Positions 8,593-16,749 of a DNA stretch of 64,000 bases are shown here, piece by piece. Origin of the DNA: Paenibacillus turpanensis (lineage in GTDB: Bacteria; Bacillota; Bacilli; Paenibacillales; YIM-B00363). The translations under genes were made by a program, and so were the position numbers. The notes beneath the pieces were generated by a model that was not told where the DNA came from, did no database searches, and saw nothing but the letters and a program-made list of their open reading frames with translations. The stretch is from NCBI RefSeq assembly GCF_011421635.1, contig NZ_WTLI01000023.1, positions 27,862 through 91,861 on the forward strand. The letters are read 5' to 3'. The stretch's first letter is position 1. The number at the start of each line of letters is the position of its first letter.

Positions 8593-8745
8593 TTACAGCG
8601 GCAGCAGCTTCATCAGCATTCGCAGGAGCAGCGGCAAATCCGTTCCAGCCGCCGATCGCTTCCAGCTGCCGGCCTCGATCTGTTTGTTGATCTCGCCGCT
8701 GCGGTAGCGCATTTCCATTTCCAAATCATAAAAATGATGTTCCAA
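8593..8745 (-). CDS. small 50-residue protein, unknown
   Basis: A TTG start at 8745 is preceded by GAGGTGAG at good spacing. The product starts with an acidic/aromatic helix (MEHHFYDLEMEMRYRSGEIN), then KQIEAGSWKR, and ends in a Leu/Met-rich hydrophobic tail (LPLLLRMLMKLLPL). Ribosome site, codon use and amphipathic design suggest a real small protein. It lies downstream of, and on the same strand as, the 41-residue gene, but a terminator separates them. Family not recognised. Confidence 0.5.
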   Translation of the reverse strand: MEHHFYDLEMEMRYRSGEINKQIEAGSWKRSAAGTDLPLLLRMLMKLLPL

Positions 8746-8783
8746 CTTATTCTCACCTCATAGCGGGTAATATGGGATAGACA

Positions 8784-8813
8784 ATAAAAAAAGCCGCGGT
8801 TTTTCACCGCGGC
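8784..8813 (-). terminator. terminator of the 41-residue gene
   Basis: GCCGCGG (8793-8799) and CCGCGGC (8807-8813) form a perfect 7-bp stem. On the minus strand it is followed by a run of T (the A tract 8786-8792). Confidence 0.85.
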
Positions 8814-8849
8814 ATAACAGGCTGCATCTATGGGATGAAGAGCGCACGC

Positions 8850-8975
8850 CTACAGCGTCCGTCTTCGGCGATGCGCCATACGGGCGAAAACAATCATGCT
8901 ATACAATTGAGCAACCATAAAGAAATGCTTCGGCATACCAATATCCATCTTCTTGTTAACGTTGAAGTTTTCCAT
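8850..8975 (-). CDS. small 41-residue basic, hydrophobic-centred protein
   Basis: ATG 8975 follows a near-perfect AAAGGAGGA. The 41-residue product reads as an N-terminal polar part, a hydrophobic centre (HFFMVAQLYSMIVFARMAH) and a basic C-terminus (RRRRTL), so a short membrane-associated helix is likely. It forms its own transcription unit with a clear terminator. Family not recognised; the strong ribosome site makes it very likely to be translated. Confidence 0.6.
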   Translation of the reverse strand: MENFNVNKKMDIGMPKHFFMVAQLYSMIVFARMAHRRRRTL

Positions 8976-9097
8976 GACGCATCCTCCTTTCCAATTTGCT
9001 TTAGTCATTGCCGATCGACAGGTTCAGTATATAAAAAAAGACATGGCCTGCGCCATGCCGCGTTTCGTTATAATAAAGGTTTCCCTCTTGATTTTCG

Positions 9098-9319
9098 TTA
9101 TCCCAGCATTTTTTTAATTTCGCTGTAAATATCATCGGCCGACGATGAACAGAAAAAGCCCGTTTTTCCTACCCGCACCATCATTTGTTTCGAGCATTTG
9201 CCGCATCTTCCAAGACAATCCTTCTTCTTATGCTTCACCTCGGGAAAAGCCTCTTTCAGATGCTTATACAAGGGACGAGCGCCTTTTTTTAAATTCCGGC
9301 AGCAGTAGTGAAGCTTCAT
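9098..9319 (-). CDS. DUF1450 (YuzB-like) Cys-rich protein, Fur-type control
   Basis: ATG 9319 follows GAGGTGAG; an upstream in-frame extension would run through the promoter and is rejected. The 73-residue product has CC near the N-terminus (LHYCCRN) and the block DCLGRCGKCSKQMM, typical of DUF1450 proteins, which have a thioredoxin-like [2Fe-2S]-ferredoxin-type fold. A sigma-A promoter (9372-9400) and a strong Fur box (9341-9359) sit directly upstream, implying induction under iron limitation. It is divergent from hmoB. Its biochemical role is unknown. Confidence 0.8.
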   Translation of the reverse strand: MKLHYCCRNLKKGARPLYKHLKEAFPEVKHKKKDCLGRCGKCSKQMMVRVGKTGFFCSSSADDIYSEIKKMLG

Positions 9320-9340
9320 CGGCCTTCTCACCTCTCGCGT

Positions 9341-9359
9341 GATAATGATTCTCATTTTC
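9341..9359. promoter_or_regulatory. Fur box
   Basis: GATAATGATTCTCATTTTC matches the 19-bp Fur consensus at 16 positions by hand comparison. It lies just downstream of the -10 element of the DUF1450 promoter, a position suited to repression when iron is available. Confidence 0.8.
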
Positions 9360-9371
9360 GGATACTTCATT

Positions 9372-9400
9372 ATCATAATGGCGGCTTCGCCCATTGTCAA
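9372..9400 (-). promoter_or_regulatory. sigma-A promoter of the DUF1450 gene
   Basis: On the minus strand, TTGACA (9395-9400) and TATGAT (9372-9377) are separated by 17 bases. Transcription would start near 9365, next to the Fur box. Confidence 0.85.
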
Positions 9401-9421
9401 GAGATTGACACCGTCTTTCTT

Positions 9422-9450
9422 TTGTTGTGACACCAACGATTCATTATAAT
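9422..9450 (+). promoter_or_regulatory. sigma-A promoter of hmoB
   Basis: TTGTTG (9422-9427) and TATAAT (9445-9450) are 17 bases apart, ending 39 bases before the hmoB start. Confidence 0.7.
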
Positions 9451-9489
9451 AAGAATTAGCTTTTAAAATATGGAAAGGGTGATATCTCG

Positions 9490-9993
9490 ATGGTTGTCTA
9501 CATACATAATGAAATAGGGGCTTGGACTGCTGGTCCAGAAGGAACCGTGCTGATGCTGAACGGGGAACAAGAACAGCGTTCTCTTCTGGAAACGAATGCA
9601 GAGCTTACCGGCCCGGACGGAGCGGAGAAATACGAGGTGCTCGATGGGGTCGGCTCTTTAACCGGCGATTCCTTCGCGGTCATTAATAACATCCCGGTTA
9701 CGGAGGACGGTCGAGAAGCCTTTGAGGAACGGTTTCGAAACCGCGCCCGTATGGTTGAATCCGAGCCCGGCTTCGTGGCCATTCGTGTTCTTCGTCCGCT
9801 GAACGGCGATACCTATCGGATCCTTACCCTATGGGGTTCGGAAGCTGATTTTAAAGCGTGGCAAAGTTCAAAAGCGTACGAGCATGCTCACAAGAAACGT
9901 CAAACCTCGCAAGGTATTGACCAACAGCAGCCGTCCATCTTTCCCCGCCCGTCCTTTGTTACGACTTACCGGGTCAGTGTCAGCGTAAACTAA
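9490..9993 (+). CDS. hmoB: heme-degrading monooxygenase HmoB (ABM/IsdG-like)
   Basis: ATG 9490 follows AAAGGGTGA. The 167-residue product matches B. subtilis HmoB in length and layout: an N-terminal half with little motif content, then an antibiotic-biosynthesis-monooxygenase (ABM) domain from about residue 68 (FAVINNIPVTEDGREAFEERFRNR, EPGFVAIRVLRPLNGDTYRILTLWGSEADFKAW, and the heme-ligand-region AYEHAH). It degrades heme in the cytoplasm and releases iron. The divergent Fur-type region fits an iron role. The next gene (10018) follows after 24 bases and may be cotranscribed. Confidence 0.88.
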   Translation: MVVYIHNEIGAWTAGPEGTVLMLNGEQEQRSLLETNAELTGPDGAEKYEVLDGVGSLTGDSFAVINNIPVTEDGREAFEERFRNRARMVESEPGFVAIRVLRPLNGDTYRILTLWGSEADFKAWQSSKAYEHAHKKRQTSQGIDQQQPSIFPRPSFVTTYRVSVSVN

Positions 9994-10017
9994 CGTTACG
10001 GAGAAGGACTGATCGGA

Positions 10018-11295
10018 TTGGACCAACCGGTATTCGCTTTACTGGTATTTCTCGTTGCCTATGCATTCATCATTTCGGAGAAGGTGAATCGAACGATTGT
10101 GGCACTGGCCGGTGCCGTCGTATTTGTAGCAACCGGCATTGTCCCACTGCCGGCAGCAATCGAGCATGTAGACTGGAATACGATAGGCCTGCTTGCCGGA
10201 ATGATGATGATCGTAAGCATAACTGCGGAATCCGGAGTGTTCCGTTTTTTGGCGTTATGGGCAGCGAAACGCGCCAAAGGCGATCCCGTACGGATGCTCG
10301 TGCTCCTTGGGGTCATAACTGCGGTATGCTCGGCTTTTCTGGATAACGTAACGACGATTTTGCTCGTTGCGCCGGTTACCTTTCATATCGCCGGACGGCT
10401 GAACATATCGCCGATTCCGTTCCTGCTGACCGAAGTGCTGCTATCCAACATTGGCGGCACGGCAACGCTGATCGGCGATCCGCCGAATATCATGATTGGC
10501 AGCGCCAATCCGGAGACGCTGACATTCTCCGCCTTCCTGCTCCATCTGGGACCGGCGGCGCTTATCATTATCGCCGTTTCTCTTGCCGTGCTGGCCCTCT
10601 ATTATCGGAGCCAGCTGCGGACAGGGGCCGAGCTGCGCCGGCAAATGCTGGAGCTGCAGCCGGCTGCGGAAATTCGTGACCGTGTGCTCCTGATTAAAAG
10701 CATCACCGTATTATCGCTGACCGTGGTTGGTTTTTTCGCCCACGGCGTGCTTCACATCGAATCCTCCATCATCGCTTTAGGCGGTGCCGTCTGCCTTATG
10801 ATCTTAACCGGAGGAGGCCATGTGAAGTCAGCGTTTCGTGGAATTGAATGGGCCACACTGCTGTTTTTCATCGGATTATTCGTGCTCGTCGGAGGGCTGG
10901 TGGAAACCGGACTTGTGGCGAAGCTTGCGCAAAGCCTGCTTCAAGCCACTCACGGCGAATTATTGTCAACATCGATGCTGATCCTAGCATTCAGCGCCGT
11001 CGCCTCTGCTTTCATCGACAATATCCCTTTGGTGGCCACGCTCATCCCTATGATTCAAGATTTAGAGAGTATGGGCATGACGCGGATTGAGCCGATCTGG
11101 TGGAGTCTTGCTTTAGGGGCTTGTCTGGGCGGCAACGGAACGATCATTGGGGCAAGCGCAAACGTGATTGCGGCAGCCATGGCCGCCAAGCAGGGTGCGC
11201 CGGTCTCCTATTGGCGTTTTATGAAAATCGGGTTTCCGATCATGCTTCTTTCGATTGTTATCTCAGCTATTTATATTTGGTTCCGCTATTTTTAA
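10018..11295 (+). CDS. ArsB/NhaD (ion transporter superfamily) permease
   Basis: TTG 10018 follows GGAGAAGGA; no ATG is better placed. The 425-residue protein has about eleven membrane segments and two repeated inverted motifs typical of the IT superfamily: FLDNVTTILLVAPVTF followed by LLSNIGGTATLIGDPPNIMIG in the first half, and AFIDNIPLVATLIPMI followed by LGACLGGNGTIIGASANVIAA in the second. The substrate could be a sodium/proton, arsenite or anionic metabolite. Its place behind hmoB is the only context clue. A strong terminator follows. Confidence 0.85.
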   Translation: MDQPVFALLVFLVAYAFIISEKVNRTIVALAGAVVFVATGIVPLPAAIEHVDWNTIGLLAGMMMIVSITAESGVFRFLALWAAKRAKGDPVRMLVLLGVITAVCSAFLDNVTTILLVAPVTFHIAGRLNISPIPFLLTEVLLSNIGGTATLIGDPPNIMIGSANPETLTFSAFLLHLGPAALIIIAVSLAVLALYYRSQLRTGAELRRQMLELQPAAEIRDRVLLIKSITVLSLTVVGFFAHGVLHIESSIIALGGAVCLMILTGGGHVKSAFRGIEWATLLFFIGLFVLVGGLVETGLVAKLAQSLLQATHGELLSTSMLILAFSAVASAFIDNIPLVATLIPMIQDLESMGMTRIEPIWWSLALGACLGGNGTIIGASANVIAAAMAAKQGAPVSYWRFMKIGFPIMLLSIVISAIYIWFRYF

Positions 11296-11311
11296 ATTAG
11301 TAAGAGATTGT

Positions 11312-11380
11312 GCCTGAACAAGAGGTTCTTCCGGTTCTTCTATCAAATGAAGCCTCTTTTTGTTCAGGCCTTTCTTTTTT
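11312..11380 (+). terminator. terminator of the hmoB/permease unit
   Basis: GCCTGAACAAGAGG (11312-11325) pairs with CCTC-TTTTTGTTCAGGC (to 11369) around a long loop, followed by a T-rich tract. Confidence 0.8.
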
Positions 11381-11475
11381 AATCGCTTGTGAAAATAGTC
11401 ACAACAAATACAGCTTGGATGCTCTACAATAAGGACATAGCAACAACAACCGTATTCCTGAAAGGGTGACAACGT

Positions 11476-11694
11476 ATGAAGGCGATCCAAGTTAAACCAA
11501 CCGACCCGCAAGTCCGTCGCGATTGCTTCTGCTGTGAAGGCGGTGCTTTATTTGCCGAAATCGCTGGAGGCATTCCCGCCGATTGTCCCGGCTGCGAGCC
11601 ACTGGTACGCACCGATGACGTCCGAAAGGATGTTAAGGAAAAACCGTTAACCTTCATGCAGGAATGCGGTTTGCAGGAGCTGTACCTGCTCTAA
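11476..11694 (+). CDS. small Cys-rich protein (72 residues), unknown
   Basis: ATG 11476 follows AAAGGGTGA. The product has CFCC near residue 17-20 and CPGC near 37-40, a likely zinc- or cluster-binding pair, then an acidic/basic linker and a hydrophobic C-terminus (LQELYLL). No signal peptide is present. A clean terminator at 11734 makes it a monocistronic unit. I do not recognise the family. Confidence 0.6.
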   Translation: MKAIQVKPTDPQVRRDCFCCEGGALFAEIAGGIPADCPGCEPLVRTDDVRKDVKEKPLTFMQECGLQELYLL

Positions 11695-11733
11695 GTTGCT
11701 AGACTCTCATTTTCTCAATATCCCTCCCTATTG

Positions 11734-11762
11734 CCGGACAGTTTGTCCGGTCTTTTTTTTTT
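11734..11762 (+). terminator. terminator of the small Cys-rich gene
   Basis: CCGGAC (11734-11739) and GTCCGG (11745-11750) form the stem; a run of about ten T follows. Confidence 0.88.
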
Positions 11763-11898
11763 GCGTTTTAAAACAATGGTCAATTGGAAGAAATAGCCTT
11801 GTACAACTTTTCCCATTTTGTAGTACAATTTGCATATCGACATTTATCGTCATTTTTCGATTATTTTTCCCGACAGCTTTGTTGGAGAGGATGAAATT

Positions 11899-13818
11899 AT
11901 GACCGGCCGTCTTTCTAAATATATGATTTTATGCATGTGTGTTCTTATTATAATTGCACCTTTGATTTACCTTTTACATAATCACACCCAAAGGCAAGCT
12001 CCTTCCATTTCCGCCATCAATGGTACGTTAGACTTACGACATTGGTCCTTTTCAGCCGATGGACCTCTAGATATGACCGGTCAATGGGAGCTTTATTGGC
12101 AGCAGCTGATTGACCCGTATGGTTTTCGCCAGCATCAAGGCGAGCTCACCAGGTTTACAACACAGCCAAAGCTTTGGAACGATGAAGAGGGGCTGAACAA
12201 CGTCGGTTACGCGACGATGCGGCTTCATTTATTTTTCCATGAAAGCGATCTTGGAAAGCAGTTCGCCCTTTCGTTTCCGCGCATATTCGGGGCCTCGCAA
12301 ATTTGGATCGGCGGAGAATACAAAATATCCAACGGCGTTGTCGGATTGTACAAGCATCAGGTGAAGCCGTTAGAACGCATGGATACGATCCTGTTTACTC
12401 CAACCCGGCCCTATGTGGAAGTCGTCGTTCAAGCCTCCAACTTTCATCACCGAAAAGGCGGTATTGACGGTGCAGTAAAGCTTGGATTAGAGCCCGATAT
12501 TCAATCGATCACGTTAAAACAAATGCTGATTGAGGTTATCGTTGCAGGCGGCGTTTTATTGTCTGCGATCTATCATCTGCTGCTATATATTATGAGACGT
12601 GCAGATTATTCCCACCTGTACTTCAGCTTGTTTTCGTTTTGCATTGTAGTCACTGTATCTTTTACCGGAACGAAGCCGATTAACTTAGTCACCGAAATGC
12701 TGTCCTATCAGCTTGGATACAAACTAGAATACATTCATTTATTCGGATCGGCATTATTCCTGTTTTTATTTTACAATGAAATGTATCCGTCCCGAATTCA
12801 CAGATCGGCGCTTCGCGTCTTAAAGTGGCTCACGGCGGCTTCCATCATACTTATACTTGCCACACCTGTTTCCTTGTTCGGTTTTCTTGCGTTTCTGTTT
12901 TATGCCATACTTATATCCTTTTCCGTTTATCTGATGATCCAGCTCTTACGATCCTATATTCAAGGAGAAAGCCACGGACTAATCACGTTTATTACACTAG
13001 CCATCTTTTTCGCAACCTTTATTCACGATATTTTTACTAAAAACTTCTATTTTCAATCATACGAGCTCCATTTGACCGGCGTTGCAAGCATCGTCCTCGG
13101 GCAATCTCTCATCCTGGCCTTCCGCTTCAGTCAAATGCACTCTAAGGTGGAAAGCTTGCTTCTGGAAGTAAACGAAAATCAAAAAGAAATCATATTTACC
13201 CTTAGCGAGGTCGCGGAAAAACGGTCGCAGGAAACAGGCTATCATGTCAAACGAGTTGCCGAGTATTCCAAGCTGCTCGCCCTAAAGTACGGTCTGCCTG
13301 AAAAAGAAGCGGAGACCGTCAGACTCGCTTCCTCCATGCATGATATTGGTAAGCTGGCCATTCCGGATACGATCTTGAATAAACCCGGTAAGCTCACCAC
13401 CGAGGAATATTCGCTTATGCAGACCCATGTGCTTGAGGGCTATGGAATGCTCAAACACTCCAATCGTGAGGTCATGAAAGCTGCAGCTACGATTGCCTTA
13501 ACTCACCATGAAAAGTACGACGGTACAGGTTACCCGAAGCAGCTCAAAGGAAAGGATATTCCATTATACGGGCGCATTGTGGCGGTGGCGGACGTATTCG
13601 ACGCGCTCGGCAGCGACCGGGTTTACAAGCAAGCTTGGGGGTTGCAGCAAATTATCGATTACTTTGAGGAACAAAAGGGAAGGCATTTTGACCCGGAGCT
13701 GGTGGATTTATTTTTACGTCATTTATCCGATTTCCTCGCCATTCGCGACCGGTATATCGATACCCTGCAAGGGGAGTTTGAGATGAGGCGCAGCCGTCCT
13801 TTAGAGAGAAAGGCATGA
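11899..13818 (+). CDS. 7TM receptor-type HD-GYP c-di-GMP phosphodiesterase
   Basis: ATG 11899 follows GGAGAGGA. The 639-residue protein has a membrane anchor (residues 8-26), an extracellular beta-rich domain (about 35-205) like the 7TMR-DISM sensor (GQWELYWQQLIDP; SFPRIFGASQIWIGG), a seven-helix membrane block (about 210-425), and a C-terminal HD-GYP domain. HD-GYP catalytic motifs are present: HDIGK at 481-485, HHEKYDGTGYP at 536-546, and ADVFDAL. It should hydrolyse c-di-GMP in response to an extracellular ligand, opposing the cyclase at 3172. Terminator follows. Confidence 0.9.
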   Translation: MTGRLSKYMILCMCVLIIIAPLIYLLHNHTQRQAPSISAINGTLDLRHWSFSADGPLDMTGQWELYWQQLIDPYGFRQHQGELTRFTTQPKLWNDEEGLNNVGYATMRLHLFFHESDLGKQFALSFPRIFGASQIWIGGEYKISNGVVGLYKHQVKPLERMDTILFTPTRPYVEVVVQASNFHHRKGGIDGAVKLGLEPDIQSITLKQMLIEVIVAGGVLLSAIYHLLLYIMRRADYSHLYFSLFSFCIVVTVSFTGTKPINLVTEMLSYQLGYKLEYIHLFGSALFLFLFYNEMYPSRIHRSALRVLKWLTAASIILILATPVSLFGFLAFLFYAILISFSVYLMIQLLRSYIQGESHGLITFITLAIFFATFIHDIFTKNFYFQSYELHLTGVASIVLGQSLILAFRFSQMHSKVESLLLEVNENQKEIIFTLSEVAEKRSQETGYHVKRVAEYSKLLALKYGLPEKEAETVRLASSMHDIGKLAIPDTILNKPGKLTTEEYSLMQTHVLEGYGMLKHSNREVMKAAATIALTHHEKYDGTGYPKQLKGKDIPLYGRIVAVADVFDALGSDRVYKQAWGLQQIIDYFEEQKGRHFDPELVDLFLRHLSDFLAIRDRYIDTLQGEFEMRRSRPLERKA

Positions 13819-13860
13819 GACATGGGCTGCAATGCTGAAATGAAGCGTTTAACGTAAAAA

Positions 13861-13897
13861 GGCCGGCTGTTTCATCATCGGATGATTGCAGCCAGCC
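13861..13897. terminator. bidirectional terminator between HD-GYP and DUF1904 genes
   Basis: GGCCGGCTG (13861-13869) pairs with CAGCCAGCC (13889-13897) with one mismatch; A and T tracts flank both sides. Confidence 0.8.
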
Positions 13898-13921
13898 TTT
13901 TCTTCTATCTTGGAGCAACTA

Positions 13922-14260
13922 TCACTTTAAAGTATTAAATCGCTTTCCGTTTATATAATAGCTGTCCTCTCGATACGCTTGAAAAGCAATCTCTACTTCC
14001 GAATATCCCAGCGAACGTAAATGACGGTCTAGTACATCTGCAAAACGATCTCGAACTTCCGTTCCGCGTTCAAACCAATATACTTCGGCAAACGGAAACG
14101 CAGCAATTACCTTCCCGCCAAAAACACCGGTGGTCGGGACACTCTCAAGGGTAAAATTGTCTGTGCCGCATTCGCATACCTCAGCCAATTGTTCGATAAG
14201 CAGCGTACTTAAGGTTGCCAGCTGCTCGGCAGGAATCCCACGAACCAATACATGGGGCAT
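13922..14260 (-). CDS. DUF1904 (tautomerase-like) protein
   Basis: ATG 14260 is chosen because AAAGGAGGA lies upstream; longer frames enter the trhA gene. The 112-residue product begins MPHVLVRGIPAEQL, the DUF1904 N-terminus, then CECGTDNFTLE, AFPFAEVYWFERG and a terminal AYREDSYYINGKRF. The family has a tautomerase-like layout but no established activity. It lies 16 bases after trhA on the same strand and is probably cotranscribed with it. Confidence 0.75.
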   Translation of the reverse strand: MPHVLVRGIPAEQLATLSTLLIEQLAEVCECGTDNFTLESVPTTGVFGGKVIAAFPFAEVYWFERGTEVRDRFADVLDRHLRSLGYSEVEIAFQAYREDSYYINGKRFNTLK

Positions 14261-14276
14261 GGACGATTGTCCTCCT

Positions 14277-14924
14277 TTAGAATGAAATGAACAGAAGCGA
14301 TAAAATCGCGAAGAAATGAACCACCGAGCCGGCAAGCACAAACAAATGCCACACCGCATGGTGAAAAGGGAAAGCCCGCCAAACATAAAATATAGATCCC
14401 GCCGTGTATAAAATGCCGCCCGCTACCAGCAGACGAATTCCTTCAGCAGGCATCATCGCCTGCAGCGGCCCCCATACAAATACGATCAGCCAGCCCATCA
14501 AAACATAAAAAATCGTCGATAAGAATAAGAACCTTTTGGTAAAAAAGGCTTTAAACACGACACCACCGATAGCAATGGCCCAAACAATCCCAAATAGGGT
14601 CCATCCCAACGGGCCGCGTAAAGCGGTCAACAGAATTGGCGTATACGTTCCTGCGATAAATAAGTAAATAGAAGAATGGTCAAACGTTTCAAAAATGTCC
14701 TTTACTTTTCCCTCCGGAAAGGAATGGACCAAGGTAGATGAGGTATAGAGCAGCAGCATTGTGATTCCATATACGGTGAAGCTTACGACATGCCAGGTTG
14801 TCCCCTGCAGGCTTGCGAACACAATCAAAATCACCAGCGCCGCCACGCTGAAAAGAGCTCCGATGCCGTGCGTGATTGCATTCACGATTTCTTCTTTTCT
14901 GCTGTACACATGGGTATTTGCCAT
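14277..14924 (-). CDS. trhA: hemolysin III / PAQR family membrane protein
   Basis: ATG 14924 follows GGAGGTAAG. The 215-residue protein has seven hydrophobic segments and PAQR/hemolysin-III metal-site motifs: EEIVNAITHGIGALFS, LVHSFPE with FDHSSIYLFIAGTYTPI, and the C-terminal FHHAVWHLFVLAGSVVHFFA. In B. subtilis the homologue (YplQ/TrhA) works in membrane energetics and fluidity. The coupled DUF1904 gene follows. Confidence 0.9.
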   Translation of the reverse strand: MANTHVYSRKEEIVNAITHGIGALFSVAALVILIVFASLQGTTWHVVSFTVYGITMLLLYTSSTLVHSFPEGKVKDIFETFDHSSIYLFIAGTYTPILLTALRGPLGWTLFGIVWAIAIGGVVFKAFFTKRFLFLSTIFYVLMGWLIVFVWGPLQAMMPAEGIRLLVAGGILYTAGSIFYVWRAFPFHHAVWHLFVLAGSVVHFFAILSLLFISF

Positions 14925-15118
14925 CGTACTTACCTCCGTCCCTAACTGCAAACTGCAGTAAATGAGGTTATTATACCACGGGTCAAGTTTAATCACACAT
15001 GACATGTATCACGATTTTCCATTTCGGACAAGTTGTGATTTATGTTAGAATATGCAATTTTCGTTAAGTTAGGGTATGATATTGTAGCGTAAGTTTTGGC
15101 GAATGAGGTGAGCCCCCA

Positions 15119-16033
15119 TTGATTATAAGCGCCAGCCGCAGAACGGATATTCCTGCATTTTTCGGCGAGTGGATGATGAAGAGGATTTCCGAAGGCTTTT
15201 TCTACAGAGTGAACCCGTTTAATGCCAAACAGGTCAGCAAGGTCAGCCTTCTTCCGCAGGATGTGCAGGTGATCGTATTCTGGAGCAAAAATCCGAAGCC
15301 GTTCCTGAAGCATATTGATGCATTGGACCGCCACGGATATCGCTATTATTTCCAATTTACCTTAAATGATTATCCGACGCAATTCGAACCCGGGGTCCCT
15401 CCTCTCGGCAGCCGGATCGATACCTTTCTGCGAATAAGCGAGCGATTGGGTCCCGACCGGGTCGTATGGCGTTACGATCCGATCATGGTCAGCTCGATCA
15501 GTCCAATGGATGATCAGCTGGAACGAATTTCGGCGATTGCCTCACAGCTTAAGGGTGCAGCCAAGCGCTTGACCGTTAGCTTTATGGATTTCTACGGCAA
15601 GGTGGAGCGCAGGCTGGAGCTGCTCGAAAAGCAGCATGGCATCACGTTTACGGACATCACCGCGCCTGAGCACCGCGATATGCTGGACTTGGCCTCCCGA
15701 CAACTGGCAGAGATTGCCCGCCGGAACGGCATGGAGATCGAAACCTGTGCCGAGGCCGTTGATCTTGAAAGCTGCGGCATAACGCACGGCCGCTGTATCG
15801 ATCCGGCTTTCATCCGGCGGGCTTGGGGTATCGAGCTGCCTTACAAGAAGGATCCGAACCAGCGCCCGGAATGTCTCTGTACTCAAGCGGTTGACGTGGG
15901 CATGTATAACACCTGCAGCTTTAACTGCACGTACTGCTATGCCATTCAATCGGAGAAGGCAGTTCGCGCCGCACTTAAGCGGCATGACCCAGCGAGCCCA
16001 TCGCTGCTGTACAACTACGATCCAATTCCATAG
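15119..16033 (+). CDS. DUF1848 family protein with C-terminal radical-SAM-type Cys motif
   Basis: TTG 15119 follows GAGGTGAG. The 304-residue product opens with the DUF1848 signature MIISASRRTDIPAFFGEWM and continues with VIVFWSKNPKPFL and VVWRYDPIM. A CxxxCxxC cluster motif lies near the C-terminus (Cys266, Cys270, Cys273; TCSFNCTYCYA), the reverse of normal radical SAM order, with further cysteines at 210, 219, 226, 252 and 254. It probably binds [4Fe-4S]; substrate and reaction are unknown. A DUF3566-like gene and another radical SAM gene follow on the same strand. Confidence 0.82.
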   Translation: MIISASRRTDIPAFFGEWMMKRISEGFFYRVNPFNAKQVSKVSLLPQDVQVIVFWSKNPKPFLKHIDALDRHGYRYYFQFTLNDYPTQFEPGVPPLGSRIDTFLRISERLGPDRVVWRYDPIMVSSISPMDDQLERISAIASQLKGAAKRLTVSFMDFYGKVERRLELLEKQHGITFTDITAPEHRDMLDLASRQLAEIARRNGMEIETCAEAVDLESCGITHGRCIDPAFIRRAWGIELPYKKDPNQRPECLCTQAVDVGMYNTCSFNCTYCYAIQSEKAVRAALKRHDPASPSLLYNYDPIP

Positions 16034-16051
16034 GGAAATTGAAAGGAGCTT

Positions 16052-16423
16052 ATGATGTTGATGAAAAAATTCGAAATCAAAAAAATCGGTCCGACGAGCT
16101 TAGGAAAGGCAACGATCTACATTGCAGCAATCCCGCTATCATTACTATTTATCGTTGGCTTGGCTCTCGTGCTATTTGGCGCCGTCTCGGGTGTGACGGA
16201 GCTCCTGATGGTAGGCATCGCCTATACGTTTATGCCGCTTCTCATGCTCGCCATCTATTTGCTGATCAGCATGCTGATCGCTGTCATTTATAACGCGCTG
16301 GCCGGCCGCTTTGGCGGGCTTGAAATTGAAATGGTGGAGAAGGAAAACACTTCATATGTCGTGCAGCCTTCTCCCGTTCACACCGTGGATTCAAATCCAA
16401 ATCCCCAGACCTCCGGGGACTAA
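16052..16423 (+). CDS. two-helix membrane protein, DUF3566-like
   Basis: The frame begins at ATG 16052; the codon at 16055 fits the AAAGGAG site (16042-16048) better. The protein (about 123 residues) has a short charged N-terminus (FEIKKIGPTSLGKATIY), two long hydrophobic segments, and the ending AVIYNALAGRFGGLEIEMVEKE, resembling the YN-LA-x-x-x-GG-x-E motif of DUF3566 membrane proteins. The tail is polar and Pro-rich. It starts 18 bases after the DUF1848 gene and probably shares its transcript. Confidence 0.65.
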   Translation: MMLMKKFEIKKIGPTSLGKATIYIAAIPLSLLFIVGLALVLFGAVSGVTELLMVGIAYTFMPLLMLAIYLLISMLIAVIYNALAGRFGGLEIEMVEKENTSYVVQPSPVHTVDSNPNPQTSGD

Positions 16424-16456
16424 AAATAAAGAGTCAATGTATTGCTTGCTTACAAG

Positions 16457-16493
16457 GGTTATCTTCCGGACATTCCGGATGATAGCCTTTTTT
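16457..16493 (+). terminator. terminator of the DUF1848/DUF3566 unit
   Basis: GGTTATC-TTCCGG and CCGGAT-GATAGCC form a 13-bp stem with a T-T mismatch and a G-T pair, followed by TTTTTT. Confidence 0.82.
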
Positions 16494-16671
16494 CATTCTT
16501 GTTTTAAGCTCCTGATGCAGTCGATCGAAGAACGATTTGCGTTTCTCCTGTTTCCACGTTTCCTCATTACTTGTTCGTTGATCAAGGCATGCTGGTTGTA
16601 TGCAAGCTCCACTTCACTTACTAGATGATTGCACGATATTCCCCTGATCCAGCGATTTCCACCCCGTTAAT

Positions 16672-16699
16672 GTTGAAAATTCATCAATTTATGATAAAC
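16672..16699 (+). promoter_or_regulatory. candidate sigma-A promoter of the radical SAM gene
   Basis: TTGAAA (16672-16677) and TAAACT (16694-16699) lie 16 bases apart, 50 bases before the start at 16750. The rest of the 16424-16749 gap shows only the terminator. Confidence 0.5.
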
Positions 16700-16749
16700 T
16701 AGAAAAATCAAGAACATATGTTCCCATTATATCATAGGGGGATTGAGGG

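Noticed and set aside
9320..9436. Longer DUF1450 frame starting at 9436
   Set aside because: It would translate through the sigma-A promoter and Fur box; ATG 9319 has GAGGTGAG.
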